A stretch of DNA of 64,000 nucleotides from Candida dubliniensis CD36 (lineage: Eukaryota > Ascomycota > Pichiomycetes > Serinales > Debaryomycetaceae): contig NC_012861.1 of assembly GCF_000026945.1 (NCBI RefSeq), forward strand, positions 1,426,001-1,490,000, read 5' to 3'. Shown here piece by piece: positions 11,158 to 21,050 of this stretch. The stretch's first letter is position 1; every line of letters starts with the position of its first letter. The position numbers were made by a program, and so were the translations under genes. The notes beneath the pieces were generated by a model, which searched no databases, was not told where the DNA came from, and saw only the letters and a list, made by a program, of their open reading frames with translations.

Positions 11158-12446
11158 CTATTACTTCACTACAATTTTAACAGTTTGGGTTGCAAAACAT
11201 AACTGATGTTACTTATCTCTGCTGGTCAGTCTTAGTATATAAAGATCATTGGATGGCTTTTAACTCAGCCATTAGAGAAAAGTTTGGGTGAGATTATAAT
11301 CTTGATATTGGTTCTCTTTGTCCTCTTTTCCGACTTTAGAAACAATGTAAAAAAATACTTGTCTGATATACAATTTTGACAAAAAGTTCATTTCTTGTTG
11401 TTGCAAGTTTAATTCAATTCAATACACTGTACTACTATAGTCTACTATTTAATTATCAATTAATTAGAAACCATGGGGCATGGTAGCGACGACAACAAAA
11501 TATAATTTTAATTTAACCCCTCTTGAGTTGACAATATTTTTTTTTTTTTTTTTTTGGTGGGATCATTTCCCAATTGGGTAATTAACTGTTTTGAGTAAAA
11601 ACGACATGAAAAAAAAGTAAAATCTCATCTAATTTCTTCAACAGAGCAAGATCTTTCTCGATTAAAAGAGTACAATAAACAACAACAACAACAACAACAA
11701 TAATAATATTAGTGATTACTATCAAAAGAAGCCTTCCAAGTGGCATAATGATATAGAAAGAGCAACATACATAGGTATGGAAACACCCATTTGAATCTTG
11801 AATTCTTCCATCAAATTACAACTAAATGAAGGAAAATAGAAATGCTTAAATAAGGGATAGCTTAAACTATTATCACTATGATATTACATGTTCTCTTCTC
11901 CTTGAAATCAGTTGTGATGTAGAATCTAAGTGGGGCAAACCATGATTTGGTTTTTTGTTTATTTCTTTTTTCTTTTTTTTCGCAGTTATTCTTCTATTTT
12001 TTGTTATTATTATTCTTGTTTTCACCTAATTAAGAAAACCCTCACTCTAAATTAACCCATTTCCTAGTCTTGGTATAATTTCTCCAATTTAGTAAAGACT
12101 ATATATCCCACAAAGACTTTGAATATCTACAGATTTCTGTATAAATTAAAAATCTGATATATCTCACTACATTTCTTCTTTGAGTAATACTAGTGTTTCA
12201 CTATACAATCTGCTTTTTTTATTTTGATATTTCTTTACTTAAACAGATTTCGAGTTCAAGAAACAAATACCATCCTAAAGACAAAATTCACCACATCTAA
12301 CCACTTTTTTCTTTTTCTTCTTTTTCCTTTTCATTCTTTTGATTAACCTTCCAATTCACTTTACTTATCTATCAACCACATTAGTCATTTGAACTTTCAG
12401 TTCTATTCATCGTCATCACAAGAGGTTTTTTTTTTTTTTTTTCAAA
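11158..12446. other. Intergenic region, 1.3 kb, between the two close paralogs
   Basis: Contains a 19-T tract (11537-11555), a CAA/AAT trinucleotide stretch near 11677-11708, and pyrimidine-rich DNA near 12305-12345. A 17-T tract (12426-12442) ends four bases before the ATG of paralog B, so that mRNA should carry a poly-U leader. No gene is visible. Confidence 0.6.
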
Positions 12447-14003
12447 ATGGTGGTTTCAGATTATAGTGCTACACAAGGGCTCATGGCTCTTTTATATAGT
12501 ATTAACAATGGAGCTACGACAGGAACAGGTATCAAAAAGTTGGTTGACCAGGCCCACAATTTGTTAGGCCCAAACATTCCTTCTGCCGTTGTTGATTACA
12601 ATGTTGGCACCCAGATCAATTTATTTGGTTCCTACCCCACCAAAACAGATATCGCTCCGTCGATTGTATTTGCAGTCATATTCGGTATAATTATGCTCAT
12701 TCACATTGCCATTCTAATAATTAATACGTCGAGGGGCCATCATTTTTATCTTTCATATATTTGGATTGTGTACAGTATGATGAAAGTTGTTGGGTTTGCC
12801 TTGAGAGCCAAATGGGGTACTGATCAGACTTTGGTTGCGATTGGCTTAACCTCAGAAGTGTTTTTAATTGTTCCTGCAGTGGTGATTGTATCCGCAAACT
12901 TGATATTAGCTCAACGTCTTTTCACTTGGAGACATCCTGTTGGTGGTTCCAGAAAATTATTCTGGTTCTTTATGATTTCGTTGTATTCATTTGTTACCGT
13001 TTTGGTTGCAGTTACAGTTTTGGCCTCGTTTGTGCCATACTTGAATTTCTTAAGTTGGTGGTCCTACCGTTCTTGGATCAAAACTGTACAATTCACAGCA
13101 GTTTTGGTTATTGCTTACAGTTTAACCGCAGTGGCATTGATTGGGTTATCCTTCTGGTTGCCAACAAAAAAGGATGAGCTCAGATACACTTACCAACCAT
13201 GGTGGATTGAAAGTTTTGCCCCATTCTATTTTGTTGAAAAAAATGCAGCCCAGAAAGCAGAAGCTTCATTCATGAAAAGAAACTCCAACCACAGACACGC
13301 CACTCGTGTTATTGCTGCTACTCATCACCATTTCAAACAGGTTAAAGGCTTATCTAACCAGAGAGGTGACTTGAAACACAATGTCTCTATGGGATTATTA
13401 ATTATCACCACTTTATTGATCTTAATTGGTGACATTGGTAGATGTATAGTTGTTTTCCAAGCAAGACAATCTGTACACGCAAGTTCAGCGGCAAACATAT
13501 GGTTTATGTACATTTGTTGGGGGATTTTTGAAATCATTATCAATGTACTCTACATCGTTGGTAGAGTGGATCTCAGATTCTATCGTCCAGATGTATTGCC
13601 TGCCGCAGTTAGATCTATTGTTACTGCTGAGCAAACTTACTACCCATCCTCTGATGAAGAAGAAGACGGGTTCCATAGAGACAGACCAGAAACATATGGA
13701 AAACTTCGTGGAAGAGCAGAGTACGGAAATGCCACACCAAATCGCCATCCAGCGTACGGCCACGAAGATCAAGAACTGGCATTTGATGAAGACGAGGATG
13801 ACTACTTTGAAGATATTGATTCTCAAGAATGGGACTTTGGTGGAGTCAAAGAAAAAGTGTCCAGTTCTACAGAAGACACAGGACCACAACCATTTGGCAT
13901 CACACAACAAGACAAAAAAGACGAGCCTCCATACCCAGTTTATAATAACGATAAACAACACACAAGATTTGATAATGATAATGAGTCCGAATTTAACTTT
14001 TAG
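12447..14003 (+). CDS. Seven-segment membrane protein, DUF3112-like, paralog B
   Basis: Function unknown. The 518-residue paralog of the 9607 gene has the same seven hydrophobic segments, the same His/Arg-rich loop between segments five and six (NSNHRHATRVIAATHHHFK), RLFTWRHPVGGSRK and VDLRFYRPD. Its acidic tail ends with DIDSQEWDFGGVK and a Glu/Phe/Asn-rich end similar to paralog A. The membrane core is much more conserved than the N-terminal 60 residues or the tail. Some blocks are identical to paralog A even at DNA level, for example the run coding SANLILAQR. This suggests recent duplication or gene conversion. Confidence 0.86.
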   Translation: MVVSDYSATQGLMALLYSINNGATTGTGIKKLVDQAHNLLGPNIPSAVVDYNVGTQINLFGSYPTKTDIAPSIVFAVIFGIIMLIHIAILIINTSRGHHFYLSYIWIVYSMMKVVGFALRAKWGTDQTLVAIGLTSEVFLIVPAVVIVSANLILAQRLFTWRHPVGGSRKLFWFFMISLYSFVTVLVAVTVLASFVPYLNFLSWWSYRSWIKTVQFTAVLVIAYSLTAVALIGLSFWLPTKKDELRYTYQPWWIESFAPFYFVEKNAAQKAEASFMKRNSNHRHATRVIAATHHHFKQVKGLSNQRGDLKHNVSMGLLIITTLLILIGDIGRCIVVFQARQSVHASSAANIWFMYICWGIFEIIINVLYIVGRVDLRFYRPDVLPAAVRSIVTAEQTYYPSSDEEEDGFHRDRPETYGKLRGRAEYGNATPNRHPAYGHEDQELAFDEDEDDYFEDIDSQEWDFGGVKEKVSSSTEDTGPQPFGITQQDKKDEPPYPVYNNDKQHTRFDNDNESEFNF

Positions 14004-14376
14004 TTTTGTTCACATTGTGCTGCTATTAAATTCTTAATGTTTACTGTTATTACTTATTTATTTGTTTAATTCTTATCGTATGAAAAATTTGCAATTCCTA
14101 GTGGTTTACATTTTCTTTTTGCTGAACTACTTTTTTCATCAATTTATATATCCGTTGCCTTTTTATTCAGATCATTTTTATTCGATTCTTGTAAAACTTT
14201 ATATAGTAATATTAAGACACTTTTTTGAATTCGATATTTCAGTAAACATATAACTAAGGATTTGACAGGTTTTTGTGTGACAACAAGAAGAAAAAAAAAA
14301 TACATCCAGAATTCCAACTCATCTCCAAACATATTAGTGAGAAACAACCAAACAAAGACATCTGCTCGTTATCAAG
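14004..14376. other. Intergenic region
   Basis: Tandem spacer of 373 bp between paralog B and the ankyrin gene. AT-rich; short open frames on both strands look like chance. Nothing specific seen. Confidence 0.5.
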
Positions 14377-15069
14377 ATGGTCTCTAATATATGGATAGCA
14401 GCTGCTGATAATCAAAGACAAATAGTCGAGCAATACATTGACTCTAATGAGTATACCCCAAATTCAAAGGATCCAAATGGATATACTGCTGTACATGCAG
14501 CCGCCTCATATGGCCACGTCGATTTATTACAGTACTTAATAGAGAAGGGAGGTGATATAAATGTCCAGGACAACGAAGGTGATACACCTTTGCACCATGT
14601 TGAGGAAGTTGAAACAGCAAAATATATGGTGGAGAAATTAGGAGCCAATTATAAAATCAAAAACAATGATGGGTTAACAGCCCAACAATACATTGAAGAG
14701 GAGGATGAATTCCCAGAAGTAGCACAATACTTGAAAACATTGGCTCATGATAAACCTGCTGTTAGTGAAGAAGAAATCAAGGCCAACGAGTTTATAGAAT
14801 CATTACCTGTTCCAGGAAATATTGATGGCCACCAAATCAGATATAGTTTGGAAAATGAACCAGCACAAGACGGCGAAGAAAAACTATCACCAGAGGAATT
14901 AGAAGAAAGAAGAAAGAAAATTCAAGCTATTTTGGAAAGTGATAATCCGGAGGAAGCATTGAGGGATTTGGTTAAAAATGCTGTTCATGAAGGTATGAGT
15001 CTGTACAAACAAGACCAAGATACCTCAAACTATGGACAGGAACCTTCAAGTAAAAGAAGAAAAGAATAG
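14377..15069 (+). CDS. Ankyrin-repeat protein (YCR051W-like)
   Basis: A 230-residue protein with about three ankyrin repeats in the first 120 residues (NGYTAVHAAASYGHVDLLQYL, then GDTPLHH, then a degenerate third). The remaining half is acidic and helical, with a Lys/Arg-rich end (SSKRRKE) that could act as a nuclear signal. Layout and length resemble the uncharacterised S. cerevisiae protein YCR051W. Its biochemical role is not known, and binding to another protein through the repeats is the only safe inference. The ATG at 14377 begins directly before the first repeat. Confidence 0.8.
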   Translation: MVSNIWIAAADNQRQIVEQYIDSNEYTPNSKDPNGYTAVHAAASYGHVDLLQYLIEKGGDINVQDNEGDTPLHHVEEVETAKYMVEKLGANYKIKNNDGLTAQQYIEEEDEFPEVAQYLKTLAHDKPAVSEEEIKANEFIESLPVPGNIDGHQIRYSLENEPAQDGEEKLSPEELEERRKKIQAILESDNPEEALRDLVKNAVHEGMSLYKQDQDTSNYGQEPSSKRRKE

Positions 15070-15299
15070 GGATTGTTAGTTTTACAATTGTATAGACTAT
15101 TTATCAATAATAATTTTGTAATGTTGTGTCATAAACCTACGAAGCAACTCGCCCAAAAAGAAAAATCAACTCCAAAGATTCTCCCTCACAAAAGGTTCAA
15201 CAACAACAATCTTTGTTCACCAGAAAAATTTTCGGGAGAATTTTTCAAACAGAATTCAGTACTTTTCGTATCCAAGCTTCATTGACTCAACACCAGACC

Positions 15300-16470
15300 A
15301 TGATTTACGATATGTTAAATAGGCTACTTCCAATAGTTGCCCAACAAGGGTACGTGAGTATATATTCAATTGAAATACTGGGAATTGTTACTAACAACCC
15401 CGCCTTGATTCGATAGTGCTAAAGATTACACCTTGGATGAATTAAATGCCATGACTGTTTTGCAACGTCTTCAAATTAGAGACTGGAGTTTAGAAATTTT
15501 CACTTTAGGATTTATCATAGTCTTTTCGCTTATTTACAAAGCTGGTGATTTATATAACAAATCCATTGTGACCAGATTTCTTTCAGGTATTTCTGAAGTC
15601 ATGACCAAGCAATTTTTCCAATATGGTGTTGGTCAAGACCAATTGTACATCAAAGACAATTCTGAGAATTATTCTTCCTATGCCACCGGTAGAGTTAATG
15701 TTGCAACCGTTAATATTAACTTTAGTTTGGTTCCAAGACAAAACATATTTCTTTGGATTTTAGAAACAGGATTTTCCTTTTTCACAGGTAATGTTGTTGC
15801 CCCAGAAGACAAAGCGGAAATTATTATTACTCCACTGGCCCAATATGACAATTTCATTTCTGCTATTGTTTCCAAATTAGGGATGAACGATGCCAGAAAA
15901 TTCAATTACTTTTTATCCTTGTGTAAAACCACCGATTCTCCAAACTTACCAGAGAGTTTTGTTTACATGAGTGAAACTAATGAATTTCAAGAAAAAATCA
16001 CAACACCTGAATTGAGAAATAGTTTGACATTACAAAGTGCTAATTATATAAAATACATTGCTTTGACTGATCAAGCAGTTGAAAAGCCAGAGTCATTGAG
16101 AGAATTGATGCCAAGGAGAAGAATTGTTATTAGTGTTAAGGCCATTACTTCCCAAAACGACTTGAAACAGTTGAGTGCTGTGTTGGATGCAGTTTTCAAT
16201 TTGGTTGATAAGTTGGCTGATGGTGCCATTACTTTCAAACCAGAAGCCCTTAAGAAAGTAGTCAAGACAAGAGAAGCAGAAATCGATAAATTGAAAAAGA
16301 TCCAAGAAGAACTCAAAAAGGAAGAATTAGCTGAAGAACAATCCAAATTAAAAAGACAAGAACGTGATAGATTAAGAAACATGTCTAGAGAAGAACAGCT
16401 TAAAGCAGAGAAAAAAGCTGCCGAAAGAAGACAAAAGAAAATGCAAAAGAAACAGAGAATTAAGATGTAA
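15300..16470 (+). CDS. CCDC47-like ER membrane protein (DUF1682), one intron
   Basis: Spliced gene: join 15300-15349 and 15417-16470, giving 367 residues. Exon 1 encodes 16 codons plus two bases. A GTACGT donor at 15350, a perfect TACTAAC branch site at 15389-15395 and a TAG acceptor ending at 15416 define a 67-nt intron, which rejoins the frame as Gly-Ala-Lys. Without splicing, the second exon has no ATG near its start. The protein has one clear membrane helix near residues 43-60 (TLGFIIVFSLIY), a globular domain, and a long Lys/Glu/Arg-rich coiled coil at the C-terminus ending in a poly-basic tail. This is the plan of CCDC47/DUF1682, a subunit of the ER PAT complex that helps multipass membrane proteins insert. 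It converges with the STK19-like gene. Confidence 0.82.
15350..15416 (+). other. Spliceosomal intron of the CCDC47-like gene
   Basis: A 67-nt intron with donor GTACGT, branch sequence TACTAAC at 15389-15395 and acceptor TAG at 15414-15416. The alternative donor GTGAGT at 15354 would put the second exon out of frame. An in-frame stop overlaps the acceptor, so unspliced mRNA would be truncated. Confidence 0.85.
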
Positions 16471-16609
16471 AGGGTGCTCTTGTGCACATCAAAACAACTC
16501 GAAGTTGGCAGTGTTGCTTTGTTATTCTGTACGTAGATATCATATAAATCGGCCTACTGTTTTCTTTTTTTATATAATATAACATTATAAGCATTATTGT
16601 GTGTATTCA

Positions 16610-17791
16610 TTATATCTTTCCAGTTAGCCTCCAACCTCTTCCCACAGGCGTGTTAAAAACTTCAACTACCCCTGCCCCCAAGGCATCTGCCAAAACCCAA
16701 TTTAAATCATATCCAAAAAAGGGAGATCTGAAATTGTTCATTTTGGATTCACCAGATGCATTCACACCTTCCCATTTGGATATGATTTGGTCTTCCAAAA
16801 GTTCCTTGTGTTTGTTTTTACCCAAGACTTTCACCAACCACGAACGGCCAGAGTTCACCAACTTTAAATAAGTCCCACATCCAGGATACGAAATTGAGTA
16901 TATGTTTGCCTCAATTTCAATCAAATGATTTGAAGCTAAAGTAACAAATCCTGTGTTTACTAAGTGAGTTATTTCCTCATCTGTAAAACCACCATTATCT
17001 ACACAATTAGATATATACAAAGCAGTTGGATATTCCTTCAAATATCTCAGCAACCTGTCCAAACTGGAAATCAAACTCTTTTTCTTATTCTGTAAAACTC
17101 CAGGTAATTGATTATTTTGAAGCTCTTGTTCCAACACATCTCGCATACTACTTATAACCAGAAAATATGAATCTGCCTTTACAACTAGTTCAACGTTTTC
17201 AAACCCATATGTTACTTTTCCCAGTTGGAATTTATTCACCGATCTCAGGATAACCGGAGCAGCATTACTAATCACTATTTTCTTGAGTTCACCCAGTAGA
17301 ATGTGTGACTCCAACGATTTATCAACAAACGTGTTACTTTCATTCAAAAATATAGAATATAATTGTGTAGTTGTAACCAAGTCCATAGGTAGGTTTCGTC
17401 TGAATTTCAATATATCCGTTTTCACAGTATTTGATAACCCCCGTAGCCCGAAAATTCGTTCTTCTAGTGTACCTTGCTTAGTAGGATATCGATTATGTAA
17501 ATTTGTATTTTCAGCCCATTTATTGTCTAAAATAGTATCTATTGCCACCATAATATCCTTTCCTGAATATTGCTGATAGTCTAACCGTACATTGTAATCT
17601 TTAATCGTAAGCTTACTGTCGTCTTGGGTAGTTGATGATTGCAGTTTCTGTTTAGACACCGCATCTTTGTAAATTTTTGTAGATGGTAAAAGTATCTTTC
17701 GAACATCCTTTTGAAATTTCTTTACAGGTGACTTTGTCAGAGGTCGCTTCGAAACTTTTGATGATTTAGCTGGGCTGTACTGTAGTGCCAT
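16610..17791 (-). CDS. STK19-like winged-helix protein
   Basis: A 393-residue protein. The C-terminal 250 residues match human STK19 in order: an LYSIF segment followed by a helix ending GELKKIVI; a GFTDEEITHLVNTGF segment; the GCGTYLKLVNSGR turn; a basic helix; then WVLADALGAGVVEVF and a final GRGWRL. STK19 was first called a kinase. It is now regarded as a tandem winged-helix DNA-binding protein that acts in transcription-coupled repair. The basic N-terminus (KRPLTKSPVKKF) fits a nuclear protein. The start is the ATG at 17791; the frame opens further only to a TTG at 17812. I know of no S. cerevisiae counterpart. Confidence 0.75.
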   Translation of the reverse strand: MALQYSPAKSSKVSKRPLTKSPVKKFQKDVRKILLPSTKIYKDAVSKQKLQSSTTQDDSKLTIKDYNVRLDYQQYSGKDIMVAIDTILDNKWAENTNLHNRYPTKQGTLEERIFGLRGLSNTVKTDILKFRRNLPMDLVTTTQLYSIFLNESNTFVDKSLESHILLGELKKIVISNAAPVILRSVNKFQLGKVTYGFENVELVVKADSYFLVISSMRDVLEQELQNNQLPGVLQNKKKSLISSLDRLLRYLKEYPTALYISNCVDNGGFTDEEITHLVNTGFVTLASNHLIEIEANIYSISYPGCGTYLKLVNSGRSWLVKVLGKNKHKELLEDQIISKWEGVNASGESKMNNFRSPFFGYDLNWVLADALGAGVVEVFNTPVGRGWRLTGKI

Positions 17792-18001
17792 GATATTAAA
17801 CAAGATATCCAAATTATTTTAAAAAAGAAATGGCAAAAAATTAAACAAAAAAAAAAAAAAAACTAAGACTAGATAGAATCGCATCAAATCAATTACAAAT
17901 GCTCGTACAACAATTTCTGAAATATGATCTAGTTTCTATTCCATCAAACTATATACATTGTAACAAAAGTACTCCTATTATGTTATGTCATATATATACA
18001 A

Positions 18002-18817
18002 TTACTTTGACACTTCTTCAATATCTAATGTTTGCAAAACAAAATCTTTTCCATCTGCGGATATGAGTTTAATTTGATATCTACCAACATCTGTTATTTC
18101 CGATAACGTTTCTTCTGGTGTGTCTAAATAAGATACAGCAATTTCCCCATCAAGGGATTCGCCAGTTAATTTTGTTATGGTTTGCACAACCACATCTTTG
18201 CCAAAAGGCAATTCTTTAGCATCGATAGTTATTAATTTTGGTAATTTGTCGGAAATCTCATAGATCTTATCAAATTTGGTGTCATCGAGTTCTTGTCCTG
18301 GGTGGACAAAGTTTCCTCCAGCATCATTAGCGATATCTGATTTCAAATCACTGATTTGTACTTGCAAGTCTTGTTTATCTACTTTGTTTGATGATTTTTT
18401 AGTAGATGTCTTTTTCATGGAACTAAATAATGACGACAATTCTTCCAATGACATGGCTGTAGGCTCTGTCTCTTCAGCACTTTCGACAATTTCGTTAACA
18501 GTTTCTTCTTCTGGTTTTGTCTTTTTAACTTTTTCTTTCTTGGCTTCTACCTCAGGTTCAACAACAGGTATTTTTGGCGGACAATTTGCATTTACATAAC
18601 ATGCTTTGTTAGCAACATATAAATAATTCTTCATAAACCCTGGTTTAACAAGTTTGATTTCACCTTTGACCCCAACATGTGGTATGTCCTGTAATAATTG
18701 TACTTGAACATATTTCGATACAGTTTTCTTTGGCCTTCCTGGTCTGTAATTTCTAATGGAGTTCAACACACCATAATTTCTTGAGAACAAGGAACTTCTT
18801 ATCGTAGAATTTAACAT
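18002..18817 (-). CDS. MRPL50: Mitochondrial ribosomal protein bL9m
   Basis: Large-subunit protein of the mitochondrial ribosome. It begins with a short basic, Ser-rich targeting segment (MLNSTIRSSLFSRNYG). Next is the bL9 N-terminal domain, with VQLLQDIPHVGVKGEIKLVK and GFMKNYLY, the yeast form of the bacterial pattern. The remaining 170 residues are a Lys/Glu-rich linker and a C-terminal domain. I chose the ATG at 18817 (271 residues). The frame opens a further 62 codons to 19003, but that part is poly-Lys from the 22-T tract at 18901-18922 and overlaps the 5' end of BCD1. An AATTTT element at 18882-18887 lies about 65 bp upstream. Confidence 0.88.
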   Translation of the reverse strand: MLNSTIRSSLFSRNYGVLNSIRNYRPGRPKKTVSKYVQVQLLQDIPHVGVKGEIKLVKPGFMKNYLYVANKACYVNANCPPKIPVVEPEVEAKKEKVKKTKPEEETVNEIVESAEETEPTAMSLEELSSLFSSMKKTSTKKSSNKVDKQDLQVQISDLKSDIANDAGGNFVHPGQELDDTKFDKIYEISDKLPKLITIDAKELPFGKDVVVQTITKLTGESLDGEIAVSYLDTPEETLSEITDVGRYQIKLISADGKDFVLQTLDIEEVSK

Positions 18818-18881
18818 TGCTAATGTGTGGGATAAATGTTCACCTGAAGTACTCGACCTATTTTGAAAAAAATAAAAGAAA

Positions 18882-18887
18882 AATTTT
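18882..18887. promoter_or_regulatory. AATTTT element upstream of MRPL50
   Basis: AATTTT inside a GAAAAATTTTC block about 65 bp upstream of the MRPL50 start. This hexamer (RRPE/RGE core) has been linked to mitoribosomal gene promoters in C. albicans. The motif is common in AT-rich DNA, so the call is weak alone. Confidence 0.35.
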
Positions 18888-19030
18888 CTATGGGCCTTTC
18901 TTTTTTTTTTTTTTTTTTTTTTGTCAAGTTTCTGGTTTGGTGAAAGCGAGAGGAATACACACACATAATATTGTATTTTTCTTTGCTTTTTGATATGGCT
19001 CATCGACTTGCTTACATTCAGTTTTTATCG

Positions 19031-20107
19031 ATGGATTTTGGAGAAGAAAATACCGTTTGCACGATATGTCACGAAAACAAGTCTAAATACACATGTCCAG
19101 CATGTGAAATAAAAACATGCTCATTACAGTGTTACAATAAACATAAATACGAAAGAGATTGTACAGGGAAAGTGGATTCTAATAAATACTTGAACCGAAG
19201 TGAGTTAGCATCTGATCCAGTTCATTTAAATAGAGACTATAACTTCCTAAACAACGTGGATAGGAAAATACATGTTGGGAAGGAGGATATAGTGAAGCTG
19301 GCGAAGAATGTGTTTAAACGTACCAGAAATCAACTGCGAGCCCCAGGCAATAAGAGACATAAACGTAATGATGAAGATAATACCGATAAACGAATAATGG
19401 CAGTGAAAAAAGTTTTTCTTAATGAGCCCACCATCAGCATCAAACGGGAAAATACCTTAATAGTCCTGTTACCCATCGGCATGTCAAGGTCAAATACAAA
19501 CAAAACTGGGTTTGATAAAAAGTTAAATTCCTTTGTGTGGACCATAGAATGGATAGTGTTAAATGACCAAGGCGAACAAATGACGAAATTTATAAGCTAC
19601 AGATTAAAGGAGTCATTGATTTTGCAGGACTCTGTGCCAATGAATATTATCAATAATAAGCTCAACCAGCCCGTGGAAAAAAGCCATTTAAAGTTCTATT
19701 TGCATGATGTAATACACAAGAATAAAATGATACGATTGAATAGCGAGGAAAAGATATCTGACGTGTTGAAAGATAAAATTGTACTTGAGTATCCTACCAT
19801 ATATGTTACTGCAAATGATGAATGTTTACAAGATAGAATAATAGACGAGTTTCAATTAGCTGACGAGGAAGATGATGATGCCACTGGATCAAGTACAGAT
19901 GAGTCTAGTAGCTCGGATGATGGTGATAGTGACAGTGATACCAGTAGTGTTGGAGACAGTTCGGATGAAGATAATGACTCTGATTCTGCTCCGGAAGAGA
20001 CGTCTCTGAAATTACCACCTTTTTCGCAGACATTTTTTGAAACTAGATCCGATCTGAAACCAATAATAGAAGAGATAGGATCTAGCGAGGTTGTAGAAGA
20101 GCCATGA
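19031..20107 (+). CDS. BCD1: HIT zinc-finger protein, box C/D snoRNP assembly factor
   Basis: Predicted nuclear protein needed for accumulation of box C/D snoRNAs. The HIT zinc finger is at the N-terminus: CxxC starting at residue 10 (CTICH), then CPAC, CSLQC and HKYERDC. It is followed by the family segment RDYNFLNNVDRKI. The C-terminus is very acidic and Ser/Asp-rich. I prefer the ATG at 19031, which places the zinc finger ten residues in, as in yeast Bcd1. An ATG at 18995 in the same frame would add 12 residues. Divergent from MRPL50. The protein is 358 residues with this start. Confidence 0.85.
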   Translation: MDFGEENTVCTICHENKSKYTCPACEIKTCSLQCYNKHKYERDCTGKVDSNKYLNRSELASDPVHLNRDYNFLNNVDRKIHVGKEDIVKLAKNVFKRTRNQLRAPGNKRHKRNDEDNTDKRIMAVKKVFLNEPTISIKRENTLIVLLPIGMSRSNTNKTGFDKKLNSFVWTIEWIVLNDQGEQMTKFISYRLKESLILQDSVPMNIINNKLNQPVEKSHLKFYLHDVIHKNKMIRLNSEEKISDVLKDKIVLEYPTIYVTANDECLQDRIIDEFQLADEEDDDATGSSTDESSSSDDGDSDSDTSSVGDSSDEDNDSDSAPEETSLKLPPFSQTFFETRSDLKPIIEEIGSSEVVEEP

Positions 20108-20270
20108 ATATATGTAAAATACTTGATATTATATAGTGCCAACTAAACTTGAAATGATCGCACGACCTTTGAGTTCCATCGATTAAACATTTTTTAGATC
20201 TTGTTTCTTTTTTTCATTTCTCTTCCACAAACACATCTTCTAAGCACATAACACAACCAATAAGCGGAGA

Positions 20271-21050
20271 ATGTCCACAATTTTCAGAAAGAGACTAGAC
20301 TCTGATAGGAATATAGAAGCATCGTTATATTTTGGAAATATTGATCCACAAGTTACAGAGTTGCTAATGTATGAGTTATTCATCCAGTTTGGTCCCATCA
20401 AATCAATAAATATGCCAAAGGATCGTATATTAAAAACGCACCAAGGGTACGGATTTGTCGAATTCAAAAACTCAGCAGATGCCAAATATACAATGGATAT
20501 ACTACGGGGAGTAAGACTTTATGGAAAAGCTTTGAAATTGAAACGAATTGATGCCAAGTCTCTGGCACCAACAAACAGCACAAACAATCAAACAATAGGA
20601 ACTTTTGTACAATCAAATTTGATCAATCCGAATTACATAGATGTTGGAGCTAAGCTATTTATCAACAATCTTAATCCCTTGGTTGATGAATCTTTTTTGA
20701 TGGATACCTTTAGTAAGTTTGGAACCCTTATACGAAACCCAATAATTAGACGCGATTCAGAGGGCCACTCTTTGGGACACGGGTTTCTTACGTATGATGA
20801 CTTTGAAAGCAGTGACTTATGCATACAAAAAATGAATAACACTATTTTGATGAATAACAAAATTACCATCAATTATGCATTCAAAGACCTGACTATTGAT
20901 GGGAAAAAGTCCCGACATGGAGATCAAGTAGAACGGAAGTTGGCTGAAAGTGCAAAAAAGAATAATTTATTGGTAACAAAGACCTCTAAGGCGAGTACAG
21001 GGAAGGGAAATAAAAGAAAGAATAAACCACATAAAGTGACCAAACCGTGA
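20271..21050 (+). CDS. HSH49: U2 snRNP SF3b subunit, two RRMs
   Basis: Ortholog of human SF3B4 and yeast Hsh49, a pre-mRNA splicing factor of the SF3b complex. RRM1 is at about residues 16-95 (RNP2 LYFGNID, RNP1 GYGFVEF). RRM2 is at about residues 122-205 (RNP2 LFINNL, RNP1 GHGFLTY). The C-terminus is a short Lys-rich tail. At 259 residues it is slightly longer than yeast Hsh49 and lacks the proline-rich tail of the animal protein. Start at the first ATG, 163 bp after BCD1 on the same strand. Confidence 0.9.
   Translation: MSTIFRKRLDSDRNIEASLYFGNIDPQVTELLMYELFIQFGPIKSINMPKDRILKTHQGYGFVEFKNSADAKYTMDILRGVRLYGKALKLKRIDAKSLAPTNSTNNQTIGTFVQSNLINPNYIDVGAKLFINNLNPLVDESFLMDTFSKFGTLIRNPIIRRDSEGHSLGHGFLTYDDFESSDLCIQKMNNTILMNNKITINYAFKDLTIDGKKSRHGDQVERKLAESAKKNNLLVTKTSKASTGKGNKRKNKPHKVTKP

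Noticed and set aside
13485..13961. 158-codon minus-strand frame inside membrane paralog B
   Set aside because: Antisense shadow of a real coding region. Composition (Phe, Cys, Trp-rich) is typical of a reverse-strand shadow.
15354..15416. Alternative donor GTGAGT for the CCDC47-like intron
   Set aside because: It would join exon 1 to exon 2 out of frame. GTACGT at 15350 keeps the frame.
18818..19003. Long N-terminal extension of MRPL50
   Set aside because: It consists of poly-Lys and low-complexity sequence from a 22-T tract, starts without a convincing ATG, and overlaps BCD1. The targeting segment starts at 18817.
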